NCBI GenBank assembly: GCA_016931295.1
Contig: JAFGEZ010000004.1
Span: 98,745-162,744 of the forward strand
Length of the DNA: 64,000 nucleotides
Reading direction: 5' to 3'
From: Candidatus Krumholzibacteriota bacterium
GTDB lineage: Bacteria > Krumholzibacteriota > Krumholzibacteriia > Krumholzibacteriales > Krumholzibacteriaceae
Position numbers and translations under genes: made by a program. This document shows positions 16,821 to 25,222 of the stretch, piece by piece. Each line of letters starts with the position of its first letter. Position 1 is the first letter of the stretch. A model generated the notes under the pieces. It was not told where the DNA came from. It made no database searches and was given only the letters and a program-made list of their open reading frames with translations.

Positions 16821-18311
16821 ATGAGACGTTTCAGCGCCGCGATCCTCGCCGCGAGCCTGGCTTTCCCCGCCATCTCCTGCGGAGGCGGCGACGCCGGCCT
16901 CGCCGGGCGGGAGCCCGTGCCGGCAGCGGTCACCGTCGAGAACGAGATGCAGATGCTCGTCACGCTCTCGATGAACGAGGCGCGGGCCGACCTGCTCGTC
17001 CACATGGACACCGAGCCGGACCTCGCCCTCTTCCCCGCGGAGCTCGAGGAGAGCATGCGGAACGCGGGCGACCATCTCCGGCGGCGCAACGTCTCGGTCG
17101 TCGAGCAGATCGCGCCCTACCTCGAGCGCGGCGGCGCCGGCAACGTCGCGCGGATGGCGGGGATGTTCGACCGGCTCGTCTGGGTCTTCCCTTCCTCGCG
17201 GTCGATCGGCGAGATGCCGATCGAGAGCCTGCGCGACTACCTCGGCAGGCGGGGATGGCCCGCGAAGGCCCTCGAGGATCTCGCCGTCGAGGGGCGTTTC
17301 GTCACCGGGACGCTCGCCGGGGTGCCCGTCACCGTGACGAACCTCGCCGATCTCGAGACGGGCGACGCCACGGCGATCCTCGATATCGACCTCCGGTACT
17401 TCCTCGGCTTCCAGGCGCAGGAGCCCGGCTTCCGCATGGGCACGCGGGCGCTGGTGAACTTCCTTCGCGAACTGCGCGGACGGAACGTCGAGACGAGCTT
17501 CGCCCTGGCGACCCTCTCGACGATCGACAGCAAGGTGCCGATGGACATCCGCTTCTTCGGCGATGCGATCGTGGATGCGCTCCTCGATCCCTCCAGCCTC
17601 GAGGGACCCCTTCCCGAGAAATGGGCGATGGCGATCGAGGCGGAGGACTCCCTCGTGGCGGGCAACTTCGGCGGCGCCGAGGCCCTCTACGAGCAACTCG
17701 CCGGGCTGTATCCCTCGACGGCGGGCTACCGCTTCGGCCTCGCGGTGGCGCGCGGTTTCCGCGGTGACGTCGAGGGGTGCCGCGAGGCGATGCTCGAGGC
17801 GTACAACTACGACGGCGGCTACATGCGCGGCTTCTTCCAGCTCGCCAACGTTCTCGCGGCGAACGGACGCTACGAGGCGGGCAAGGCGCTCGTGGAGACC
17901 CCCGACCTCGCCAAGATCCTCCCCCCCGTGGAGATGAATTACCAGAAGGGCGTCTTCTACTTCAACGCCGGCCGTCCCTTCGACGCCATCACGGCGCTCG
18001 AGAAGGCCGCCCAGATGCGGCCGAACGATTTCACCCTCCTCACGCTCCTCTTCCGGGCCCACCGGGCCACCGGCGTCGAGCAGAAGACCGTTCTCGCCAT
18101 CGAGAAGCTCCGCCGGCTCGACGAGGCGCGTCTCAGGCGCGACATGCCGTGGGTCTACCGGGAGCTCGGCGAGCTCTACGAGTCCGCCCGCATCTGGGGA
18201 AACGCCCTCGATGCCTACGAGATCTTCCTCGAGATCGCCCCCGACGACTCCTCGGCCTACGACGTCATACTCCGCGCGGCGGAGATGCGCCAGAAGCTCG
18301 GCGTCGATTGA
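16821..18311 (+). CDS. TPR-repeat lipoprotein
   Basis: This 496-residue protein starts at ATG 16821 behind GGAGG. The signal ends in FPAISC, a plausible lipobox. The N-terminal 250 residues have no family I recognise; they include a long amphipathic part and VTVTNLADLETGDATAILDIDLRYFLGF. Residues about 270-490 hold TPR-like helix pairs (EDSLVAGNFGGAEALYEQLAGLYP, GRPFDAITALEKAAQMRPND, ARIWGNALDAYEIFLEIAPDD). It probably acts as a periplasmic or outer-membrane scaffold. It could be the first gene of the transport cluster that follows, but there are 125 bases between them. Confidence 0.72.
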   Translation: MRRFSAAILAASLAFPAISCGGGDAGLAGREPVPAAVTVENEMQMLVTLSMNEARADLLVHMDTEPDLALFPAELEESMRNAGDHLRRRNVSVVEQIAPYLERGGAGNVARMAGMFDRLVWVFPSSRSIGEMPIESLRDYLGRRGWPAKALEDLAVEGRFVTGTLAGVPVTVTNLADLETGDATAILDIDLRYFLGFQAQEPGFRMGTRALVNFLRELRGRNVETSFALATLSTIDSKVPMDIRFFGDAIVDALLDPSSLEGPLPEKWAMAIEAEDSLVAGNFGGAEALYEQLAGLYPSTAGYRFGLAVARGFRGDVEGCREAMLEAYNYDGGYMRGFFQLANVLAANGRYEAGKALVETPDLAKILPPVEMNYQKGVFYFNAGRPFDAITALEKAAQMRPNDFTLLTLLFRAHRATGVEQKTVLAIEKLRRLDEARLRRDMPWVYRELGELYESARIWGNALDAYEIFLEIAPDDSSAYDVILRAAEMRQKLGVD

Positions 18312-18436
18312 CCCTCCGGTCGTAACAATTCATCGCCAGGAAACGTATTCCGGGGTGAAGCGCGCACCGCACGGCGGCCGCGCGCCGCCGGCCGTGCGCC
18401 GGCGCACGAAGCTCAGCAACACGAATCGGGGAGAGC

Positions 18437-19549
18437 ATGATGAGCCAGAAGAAACGAAGCGGCCGGCGGGCGACGTGGATCGTCGTCGCGGTCGTGATCG
18501 TCGCGGTGGCGGCGGCCGCCGTCGTCTTGCGGAGCCGCAGCGGCAAGGCGGACGATCTCGGTCCCACCGTCACCGTCGAGCAGGGGGACGTGATCGAGAA
18601 GGCGCTCGCCGTCGGCTCGATCGTGCCGCGCAACGAGATCTCGGTGAAATCGAAGGTCTCGGGCGTCGTCAGCCGCGTCTTCCGCGAACCGGGCGAGCGG
18701 GTCCGGGCGGGCGAGCCCCTGCTCGAGATCCGGCCCGATCCGACGCCGCTCGAGCTGGCGCAGGCGAAGCGCCAGATCGAGATGGACGAGATCAACCTGC
18801 GCACCGCCGAGAAGACCCTCGACCGGAGCCGCGAGCTGCTCCAGCGCAAGCTGATCCCGGACAACGAGTACGAGAGGGCCCTGCAGATCTTCGAGCAGGC
18901 CGAGCTCCAGCTCAAGATCAGCGGCGAGCATCTCGCCCTTATCGAGAAGGGAAGCATCAGCATCGCCGGCAACCGGATCGAGAGCATCATCAAGGCCCCG
19001 ATCTGCGGCTTCGTGCTCGAGAAGAACGTCAACATCGGCGATCCCGTCGTCCCCCTCACCTCCTACCAGGAGGGGACGGTCCTCATGACGCTGGCCGACA
19101 TGGACAGCCTCGTCTTCAAGGGGACGGTCGACGAGATCGACGTGGTCAAGGTCGACCTGCGGATGCCGGTCCAGATCAAGGTGGGTGCCCTTCCCGACAC
19201 GCGCGTCCCCGGGACCCTGGAGCGGATCTCGCTGAAGGCGCGCGAGGAGAACAACTCGCGGATGTTCCCCGTGGAGATCTCGATCGACGACACGGGCGTC
19301 GCGTTCCTGCGCGCCGGCTACTCGGCCAACGCCGACATCATCATCCGGGAGGCGAGAGGCGTGCTGACCCTCCCGGAGCGCGTCGTCTGGTACGCGGGGG
19401 ACTCGACGTGGGTGGAGGTCCCCGGTCCCGACGGCGACCGGAAGAGGGTCATGATCGAGGTCGGGCTCTCCGACGCGATCACCGTCGAGGTCAAAAGCGG
19501 CCTCGATTCCGGGCAGACGGTCCTCGAGAAACCCAAGCAGGAGATCTGA
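18437..19549 (+). CDS. HlyD/MacA-type periplasmic adaptor
   Basis: This 370-residue protein begins with a single membrane helix (WIVVAVVIVAVAAAAVVL), then the barrel-sandwich hybrid (TVTVEQGDVIEKALAVGSIVPRNEISV and later APICGFVLEKNVNIGDPV) around a coiled-coil hairpin (residues about 105-165), then a beta-barrel domain. This is the membrane-fusion-protein layout used with MacB-type ABC exporters. Two ATGs three bases apart (18437, 18440) follow GGGGAGAG; either could be used. Two permease genes follow at 9-base gaps, so they should act as one complex spanning the envelope. Confidence 0.88.
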   Translation: MMSQKKRSGRRATWIVVAVVIVAVAAAAVVLRSRSGKADDLGPTVTVEQGDVIEKALAVGSIVPRNEISVKSKVSGVVSRVFREPGERVRAGEPLLEIRPDPTPLELAQAKRQIEMDEINLRTAEKTLDRSRELLQRKLIPDNEYERALQIFEQAELQLKISGEHLALIEKGSISIAGNRIESIIKAPICGFVLEKNVNIGDPVVPLTSYQEGTVLMTLADMDSLVFKGTVDEIDVVKVDLRMPVQIKVGALPDTRVPGTLERISLKAREENNSRMFPVEISIDDTGVAFLRAGYSANADIIIREARGVLTLPERVVWYAGDSTWVEVPGPDGDRKRVMIEVGLSDAITVEVKSGLDSGQTVLEKPKQEI

Positions 19550-19558
19550 CCGGTCGCG

Positions 19559-20827
19559 ATGAAACGGATCGTCGTCAATATCGGCTACCTCCTCTCCCTG
19601 CTGTGGGGATTCCTCGGCGACATGCGCGCGCAGAAGAAACGCTCCATCCTCACGATCTTCGGCATCTTCTGGGGGACGGCGGCCGTCATCCTCATGATGT
19701 CGGTCGGCACGGCCGTCCGGAGGCAGAACATCGTCAACTTCAAGGGGCTCGGCGATTACGTCATCATCGTCTTTCCCGGGGTGACGACGAAGCCCTTCGA
19801 GGGATTCGGCGTCGATCGCCGGATCCAGCTCGTCCGGTCCGACGCCGATCTCCTCCGCCGGGAGGTGCCCGAGATCGTGCGGGTCTCCGAGGAGTACATG
19901 AACTGGCGGAGCTACCTCCGCCGCGGCGCCCGCACGCGCAACCCGCTCGTCGCCGGGGTCAACGTGGAGTTCGGCGAGATGCGCAACATCATCCCCCGCC
20001 CCGGGGGACGCTATTTCAACGACCGTGACCAGGAGGAGCGCCGCCGGGTCGTCTTCATCGGCGACAAGCTCAAGGAGTTCCTCTACGACGAGAACGAGCC
20101 GGTCGAGGGGACCTTCCTCACGATCGACGGCGTTCCCTTCCGGGTGATCGGCGTGCTCGAGCACAAGACACAGGACTCGAGCTACGGCTCGCGCGATCAG
20201 GACCGCGCCTTCATCCCCTCGATGACCTTCGAGGCGATGTTCGGGCACCGCTATCTCAACAACCTCATCGTCCAGCATTCGCTGGGAACGAGCGAGTCGG
20301 GCCGGGCCGTCCGTCGCATCCGCGAGGTGCTCGGCAAGGCGCACGTCTTCGATCCCGACGACGAGAGCGCGCTCGGCATCTGGGACACCGCCGTGTTCTA
20401 CGACGAGTTCATGCTCTTCTTCACCGGCTTCAACATCTTTCTCCTCGTCATGGGAGCGGCCACGCTCGGCGTCGGCGGGCTCGGCGTGTCGAACATCATG
20501 TACGTCGTCGTCCGCGAACGTACCCGCGAGATCGGGGTCAAGCGCGCCGTCGGGGCGCGGCGGCGGACGATCCTCGCGCAGTTCCTGGCCGAGACCTTCT
20601 TCATCATCGGGATCGGCGCCGTCCTCGGCTTCCTCTTCGCCTGGGGAGTCGTCGCCGCCCTCGGCGCGATTCCCGAGGGGGCGGCCGAGGTGATCGGCGT
20701 GCCGCGGATCGACGGGCTCGTCGCCGTCGTCGCGATCGGCGTCATCATGCTCGTCGGCTTTCTCGCCGGGCTCTTCCCCGCGCTGCGCGCGGCGAGGCTC
20801 GACCCGGTCCGGTGCCTGGGATACTAG
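19559..20827 (+). CDS. MacB/FtsX-type ABC transporter permease, first copy
   Basis: This 422-residue protein has one N-terminal helix (SILTIFGIFWGTAAVILMMSVG), a large periplasmic MacB_PCD domain (residues about 50-270) and three C-terminal helices with the FtsX signature VVRERTREIGVKRAVGARR. No ATP-binding cassette is present in this protein or its neighbours, so the ATPase must be encoded elsewhere. It lies between the HlyD adaptor and a second permease of the same family, suggesting a heterodimeric exporter of lipoprotein or peptide type. No clear ribosome site is seen. Confidence 0.88.
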   Translation: MKRIVVNIGYLLSLLWGFLGDMRAQKKRSILTIFGIFWGTAAVILMMSVGTAVRRQNIVNFKGLGDYVIIVFPGVTTKPFEGFGVDRRIQLVRSDADLLRREVPEIVRVSEEYMNWRSYLRRGARTRNPLVAGVNVEFGEMRNIIPRPGGRYFNDRDQEERRRVVFIGDKLKEFLYDENEPVEGTFLTIDGVPFRVIGVLEHKTQDSSYGSRDQDRAFIPSMTFEAMFGHRYLNNLIVQHSLGTSESGRAVRRIREVLGKAHVFDPDDESALGIWDTAVFYDEFMLFFTGFNIFLLVMGAATLGVGGLGVSNIMYVVVRERTREIGVKRAVGARRRTILAQFLAETFFIIGIGAVLGFLFAWGVVAALGAIPEGAAEVIGVPRIDGLVAVVAIGVIMLVGFLAGLFPALRAARLDPVRCLGY

Positions 20828-20836
20828 GAGCGCGTC

Positions 20837-22081
20837 ATGTGGAAGGTGCTGCTGCAGGAATTCTTCCATGACCTGAAGACGCAGAGGATGCGCGTCTTCC
20901 TCACCGTCTCGGCGGTCGTCTGGGGGACGATGTGCGTGGTGCTCCTGCTCGCCTTCGGGTTCGGGCTCAAGGCGCGGATGTACGAGGGACAGCGCAACGC
21001 GCGCGACCGGGTCGTGCGCGTCTGGGGCGGCGAGACGTCGAAGGCATGGCAGGGGCTCCCCGAGGGCCGCAACGTCTATCTCCACGTCGAGGACATCCGC
21101 CTGCTCCGGGAGAGCCTGCCACTCGTCGGCAAGATCACGCCGAGCCAGGGCAAGTACGTGCGCGTCCGCTGCGGCGACAACCGGACCACCTCTTTCTGCG
21201 AGGGGGTCGGCACGGCCTTCGGCGAGCTCCGTCACATGTTCCCGCAGGCGGGAGGGCGGTTCCTCAGCGACGTCGACATCCTCGAGCAGCGGCGCGTCGT
21301 CTTCATCGGCGACGAGATCGCCACGGAGCTCTTCGGCGACACGGACCCGATCGGCGGCACGATCGAGGTCGACGACAGCCCCTTCACCGTCGTCGGCGTC
21401 ATGGAGCCGAAAGTACAGCTCGGGATGAACGAGGGGCCCGATTCGCGGCGCGTCGTCATGCCCTACACGACCTTCTCGACCGTCTTCAACCGCGACTGGC
21501 TGCGGCTCATCCACATCCGCCCGGCCGACCTGCGGCGCTCGCAGGAGCTCGTGCGGGGGATCCGCGACGTCCTCAGCCGGAAATACCGTTTCGATCCCGA
21601 GGACGAATACGCGATCAGGATCTACGACGACATCGAGCTCGAGCGGGAGGTCGTCGGCAAGATCTATCTCGGGCTCAACATCTTCTTCGGTGTGATCGGC
21701 GGTCTCACCTTGATCATCGCGGGGGTGGGCGTGGCGAACATCATGTACGTCGTCGTCAGGGAGCGCACGCGGGAGCTCGGCGTGCGGCGCGCCGTCGGCG
21801 CGAAGAAACGGCACATCATCTCGATGTACGTCGGCGAGTCCTTCCTCATCACCGGGGGAGGCGGCGTGGTGGGGGTGCTGATCTCGCTGGGGATCATCGG
21901 CCTCGTCTCGCTCGCGCCCCTGGACAGCGGCGTGCTGAAATACATGGGCCACCCGATCTTCTCGTGGCCGATCGCCGTCGTCACCGTCTCGATCCTCGTG
22001 GCGATCTCGCTGCTGGCGGGAATCTTCCCCGCGCGGCAGGCCGCGGAGGTCGACCCGGTGGTGGCCCTGCACTACGAATAG
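20837..22081 (+). CDS. MacB/FtsX-type ABC transporter permease, second copy
   Basis: This 414-residue protein has the same layout as the previous gene: N-terminal helix (RVFLTVSAVVWGTMCVVLLLAFGFG), MacB_PCD periplasmic domain and three helices with VVRERTRELGVRRAVGAKKR. The two are clear paralogues but well diverged. The ATG follows AGGAG by 6 bases and starts 10 bases after the previous stop. The adaptor and two permeases probably form one heterodimeric exporter. It ends at a large hairpin shared with the convergent ParB-like gene. Confidence 0.88.
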   Translation: MWKVLLQEFFHDLKTQRMRVFLTVSAVVWGTMCVVLLLAFGFGLKARMYEGQRNARDRVVRVWGGETSKAWQGLPEGRNVYLHVEDIRLLRESLPLVGKITPSQGKYVRVRCGDNRTTSFCEGVGTAFGELRHMFPQAGGRFLSDVDILEQRRVVFIGDEIATELFGDTDPIGGTIEVDDSPFTVVGVMEPKVQLGMNEGPDSRRVVMPYTTFSTVFNRDWLRLIHIRPADLRRSQELVRGIRDVLSRKYRFDPEDEYAIRIYDDIELEREVVGKIYLGLNIFFGVIGGLTLIIAGVGVANIMYVVVRERTRELGVRRAVGAKKRHIISMYVGESFLITGGGGVVGVLISLGIIGLVSLAPLDSGVLKYMGHPIFSWPIAVVTVSILVAISLLAGIFPARQAAEVDPVVALHYE

Positions 22082-22085
22082 CCTC

Positions 22086-22155
22086 GGCGGGGGGCTGCCG
22101 GTTTAGTCAGTGTGGCTAAAACCCGGAACGCTCAGCCCACGGCAGTTCCCCCGCC
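22086..22155. terminator. Long hairpin between convergent genes
   Basis: GGCGGGGGGCTGCCG (22086-22100) pairs with CGGCAGTTCCCCCGCC (22140-22155) with one bulge. The loop contains another imperfect stem (CCGGTTTAG against CTAAAACCCGG) and the stop of the minus gene. Confidence 0.55.
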
Positions 22156-23151
22156 GTCTTTCCCCTTCAGGATATCGAGGAGACGCGCGATCAGGCCCCT
22201 CTCGAGGGCGCCCGAGAGCTTGCCTGCGACGACGCCGAAGGTCTCCTCGTCGCGCACGCGCACATCGATCGTGAAGGCGCCCCCCTCGAGATCGGGCGGC
22301 GCGTGGACCGATGCCCCCGCTGGAAGGCCGATCTCGGCGGCGGCCGCGGCGAACGAGGCGATCTCCGCCTCGAGCGCGGGGCGGGCGGCGCGGCGGAGCG
22401 CGGCGGAAAGCGTTCCGCCGGCGGGATCGAAGGCTTCGGCGAAGGCGGCGAGGGCGCCGGGCCCGCCGTCGGCGAGATCGAGGAGGAGGCCCACCGCCTC
22501 GCGCCGCCGCCCCGCGTTCAGCCGCGCGGCCCCGAGGAGCCGGGCCGCGGCCGCCGTCTCGCCGGGCCCGGCGAGCGGATGGCCGGCGAGGCGGAGGAGA
22601 TCGCCCGGCGAGAGGGCGCCCTCGTGCAGGAGATCGAGGATGTCCCCGTCCATGCCGAGGAGCGCCACGAGACGCTCCGCGTGGTTCGTGGAGAGGGCGC
22701 GGCCGAAGAGGGCCGCGGCGCCGCCGGGAAGGTCTCCGGGCGGCACGCCGGCGAATCGCGCGATGCGGTCGAGGGCGGTGATCCGCTCGAGCTCGGAGAG
22801 GGGCGCGCCGAGAGGGGCCGAGGCGAGGCGGAGCCGGGCGATCGCGGCCCTGCCGGTTTCGCCGGGCAGGACGAGCGCGTCGATCGCGCCGATCCCCGCC
22901 GCGGCGGCAGCCGCGACGCGGCGGAAGCCGTCGACGACCATCGGCCCGCCGCCTGCGGTCGAGACGAGAAGGGGAGGCTGGATGATGCCGTCGGCGGAGA
23001 TCGACCGGACGAGGCCGTCCTCCGCCGGGGCGCCCTGCTCGCCGGGCAGGCGCCGGCGGATGCGGAGCGGGGCCGCCGATCCGGTGCCGATCCCGCGGGG
23101 ATCGAGGCGGACGAGCACGCGTTCCGGGCCGGCCGTGTTGCCGCCGCTCAT
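22132..23151 (-). CDS. ParB N-terminal-domain protein
   Basis: In this 339-residue protein, residues about 10-100 match the ParB/sulfiredoxin-like N-terminal fold: RSISADGIIQPPLLV, then MVVDGFRRVAAAAAAG, the place of the GxRR CTP-binding motif in true ParB. The rest (residues 110-339) is Ala/Leu/Gly-rich and helical. I see no clear HTH or ParB C-terminal dimer domain, and there is no ParA partner, so it is unlikely to be the chromosome-partition ParB. Its ATG overlaps the nth stop in ATGA, so the pair is co-translated. It may be a nucleotide-handling or DNA-linked protein; role unknown. Confidence 0.7.
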   Translation of the reverse strand: MSGGNTAGPERVLVRLDPRGIGTGSAAPLRIRRRLPGEQGAPAEDGLVRSISADGIIQPPLLVSTAGGGPMVVDGFRRVAAAAAAGIGAIDALVLPGETGRAAIARLRLASAPLGAPLSELERITALDRIARFAGVPPGDLPGGAAALFGRALSTNHAERLVALLGMDGDILDLLHEGALSPGDLLRLAGHPLAGPGETAAAARLLGAARLNAGRRREAVGLLLDLADGGPGALAAFAEAFDPAGGTLSAALRRAARPALEAEIASFAAAAAEIGLPAGASVHAPPDLEGGAFTIDVRVRDEETFGVVAGKLSGALERGLIARLLDILKGKDGGGTAVG

Positions 23152-23894
23152 CGCGTTCTCCCGCCGGCGCGTTTCGCTCTCGCGGCCCGCGTCGCCGTCC
23201 TCGCCGTCTTGCGTTTCGCCTTCGCCCTGTCGCGCCCGCCGGTTGCGGCCGCGGGGGGCGCGCCGCCCGTCGCCGCGGAGGGGCACCGCCCGCGCACGGC
23301 GCATGCCCCGCAATCCGGGCGGCGCGCCGTGCAGACGGCCCGGCCGTGGCTCTTGAGGTAGAAGGAAAGCCAGCGCCAGTCGCTTTTCGGGAAGAGGGAA
23401 GCGAGATCGGCCTCGATACGGTCGGGATTCGTCTCCGCCGTCCAGCCGAGGCGGCGGGCGAGGCGGATCACGTGGGTGTCCACGACGACACCGACGACCG
23501 TGTCGAAGCCATGCTGGAGGATCGCGTTCGCCGACTTGCGGGCGATCCCCGGCAGGCGGAGGAGCTCCTCCATCGTGCCGGGCACCGTCCCGCCGTGCTC
23601 CTCGACGATCATGCGGCAGGCGCCCCGGATCGACGCGGCCTTGTTGCGGTAGAAGCCGGTCGGGCGGACCGCCTCCTCGATCTCCGCGGCCGGGGCGCCG
23701 GCGAAGGCGCGGGCGTCGGGGAAGCGACGGAAGAGGGCCGGGGTCACCTCGTTGACCTTGTCGTCGGTGCACTGGGCCGAGAGGATCGTCGCCACGAGGA
23801 GCTCGAGCGGGCCGTCGAAATCGAGGTAGTGCCTGGGTTCGGGGTAGAGCTTCTTCAGCGCGGCGAGCGTGGCGCGCGCGTGTCGTGCGTTCAT
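23148..23894 (-). CDS. nth: Endonuclease III (DNA glycosylase/AP lyase)
   Basis: This 248-residue enzyme removes oxidised pyrimidines and cuts at the abasic site in base-excision repair. The helix-hairpin-helix is LPGIARKSANAIL with catalytic Lys120; catalytic Asp139 is in VVDTHVIRLARRLG. The iron-sulfur ligands C-x6-C-x2-C-x5-C are intact near residues 195-211. The usual second Gly of the hairpin (GVGRK) is Ala here. An extra C-terminal tail of about 40 residues is rich in Ala, Lys and Arg, longer than in E. coli Nth (211 residues), and could add non-specific DNA binding. The start is ATG 23894. It is coupled to the ParB-like gene. Confidence 0.95.
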   Translation of the reverse strand: MNARHARATLAALKKLYPEPRHYLDFDGPLELLVATILSAQCTDDKVNEVTPALFRRFPDARAFAGAPAAEIEEAVRPTGFYRNKAASIRGACRMIVEEHGGTVPGTMEELLRLPGIARKSANAILQHGFDTVVGVVVDTHVIRLARRLGWTAETNPDRIEADLASLFPKSDWRWLSFYLKSHGRAVCTARRPDCGACAVRGRCPSAATGGAPPAAATGGRDRAKAKRKTARTATRAARAKRAGGRTR

Positions 23895-23970
23895 CGGAAC
23901 CTCCCGGGGCCGAGTGTAGCGCCGGACCGTCCACCGCGTCAACGGCCGCCGCCCGCCGCCCGGCGCGCGC

Positions 23971-24029
23971 CGCGCCCGCGAACACCCGCCGCCCGCCGCG
24001 CCCGCGAACACCCGCCGCCCGCCGCGCCC
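23971..24029. repeat. 26-bp tandem repeat, two copies plus a partial third
   Basis: The unit begins CGCGCCCGCGAACACCCG and is repeated exactly at 23971-23996 and 23997-24022; a third copy stops after seven bases. It is in the non-coding gap between nth and the rhodanese gene. Confidence 0.8.
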
Positions 24030-24130
24030 CCACGCGGCGCCCTCCCCCGGCGAGATCGGCTCCGGCGCACGATCGCCGCGCGGGAACTCCGCCGCCCCGG
24101 AAGCGTATAACCGTCCGGTCCCGCGCCTGC

Positions 24131-24159
24131 TTGCATTTTTCCGGGGCCGGAGGTATATT
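24131..24159 (+). promoter_or_regulatory. Promoter of the rhodanese operon
   Basis: TTGCAT (24131-24136) and TATATT (24154-24159) are 17 bases apart. The ATG at 24166 is six bases after the -10, so the mRNA may start at or next to it. A GGAGG overlaps the promoter but is 12 bases from the ATG. Confidence 0.65.
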
Positions 24160-24165
24160 GCGCGC

Positions 24166-24663
24166 ATGAAAACAGCGAGAAGCGCCATCGTCCAGCTCGC
24201 CGCGGTCTCGATCATCGGGACCGTCGTCGCGTTCACCTTCAACGCCTTTTCCGTCAACGGGATAAATCCCCTGCGGAAGACGGTCGACGTGCCGGTCGTC
24301 GAGAACGGAGAGGCGCCGGCGGAGATCGACGCGATCCGGCGGATCACGCTCGAGGAGTTCCGCGCCTTCCGCGATGGGGGCGGCATCGTGATCGACGCCC
24401 GCACCCCCGACGAGTACGAGGCGGGCCACGTCCCCGGCGCCGTCCTCCTCGACTACTTCGAGATGGGCTACTACCTCGAGGAGGTCCTGGCCCTCCTCAC
24501 GCCGGGTGACGAGGTGGCCATCTACTGCACGAGCTTCGACTGCGAGGACTCCGAGCTTCTCGCCCGCGAGCTCTACGCGATGGGATACCACCACCTGCTC
24601 GTCTACAGGGGCGGGTTCATGGAGTGGGAAACATCGGGACTCGACATCGAGAGGGGGATGTGA
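24166..24663 (+). CDS. Membrane-anchored rhodanese-domain protein
   Basis: This 165-residue protein has an N-terminal membrane helix (residues 8-28), a short linker, and a rhodanese domain from about residue 60 (VIDARTPDEYEAGHVPGAVLLD). The active-site loop is YCTSFDCEDS with Cys121 as the expected sulfur carrier and a second Cys126. The domain should face the periplasm. It is followed after one base by a DoxX/MauE-type membrane protein, and the pair is a recurrent combination thought to handle sulfur or redox chemistry in the envelope. The promoter sits immediately upstream. Confidence 0.85.
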   Translation: MKTARSAIVQLAAVSIIGTVVAFTFNAFSVNGINPLRKTVDVPVVENGEAPAEIDAIRRITLEEFRAFRDGGGIVIDARTPDEYEAGHVPGAVLLDYFEMGYYLEEVLALLTPGDEVAIYCTSFDCEDSELLARELYAMGYHHLLVYRGGFMEWETSGLDIERGM

Positions 24664-24664
24664 C

Positions 24665-25222
24665 ATGAACGGCGCGTCCCTCGGACGGCCCGGCGCGGGA
24701 CTGGCCGGCGATCTCTTCGCCGCGGGCGAGCCGCGCGGGAGCATGCCCCTGCTCTGGCACCCGGCGACGGTCCTGGTTGTCCGTCTCATCCTGGCGGCCG
24801 TCTTCGTCTACGCCGCCGTGCAGAAGATCGGCAAGCCCCTTCTCTTCGCCGACGAGATCGCCATGTACAGGGTCCTCGACCGCGGGCTCCTCGTCTACAC
24901 GATGGCGATCGTCCTGCCCTGGGTCGAGCTTTTCTGCGGGATCTCGCTCGTGACGGGGCTCTTCATGCGCGGGTCGGCCCTGATCCTCGCCCTGCTCAAC
25001 CTGATGTTCATCGGCGTCATCGCCTTCCGCACGGCGGGCATCATGCGCGCGGAGGGAACGCCCTTCATGGAAATCTTCTTCGACTGCGGATGCGGCTTCG
25101 GCGTGACCTACGCGTGGAAGAAGCTCATCGAGGATTTTTTGCTCCTCGCCGCCTCCCTCGTCGTCCTTTTCGCCCCCGCCTACCGATGGGTCGTGTACGC
25201 ACGGAGAAAGGACCGGCCATGA
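24665..25222 (+). CDS. DoxX/MauE-family membrane protein
   Basis: This 185-residue protein has four or five predicted helices: VLVVRLILAAVFVYAAVQKI, LVYTMAIVLPWVELFCGISLV, LILALLNLMFIGVIAF and LIEDFLLLAASLVVLFAPAY. The AxxKI and PWxE motifs are typical of DoxX/MauE proteins. A loop FFDCGCGFG with two Cys resembles the Cys pair seen in MauE-like proteins. It is thought to pass electrons or help disulfide formation in the membrane; the partner here is probably the rhodanese encoded just upstream. It overlaps the next gene by 4 bases (ATGA). Confidence 0.8.
   Translation: MNGASLGRPGAGLAGDLFAAGEPRGSMPLLWHPATVLVVRLILAAVFVYAAVQKIGKPLLFADEIAMYRVLDRGLLVYTMAIVLPWVELFCGISLVTGLFMRGSALILALLNLMFIGVIAFRTAGIMRAEGTPFMEIFFDCGCGFGVTYAWKKLIEDFLLLAASLVVLFAPAYRWVVYARRKDRP

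Noticed and set aside
22132-23151. Chromosome-partition ParB
   Set aside because: No ParA gene, no GERRxRA motif, no HTH seen and no parS-like site, so only the N-terminal fold is claimed.
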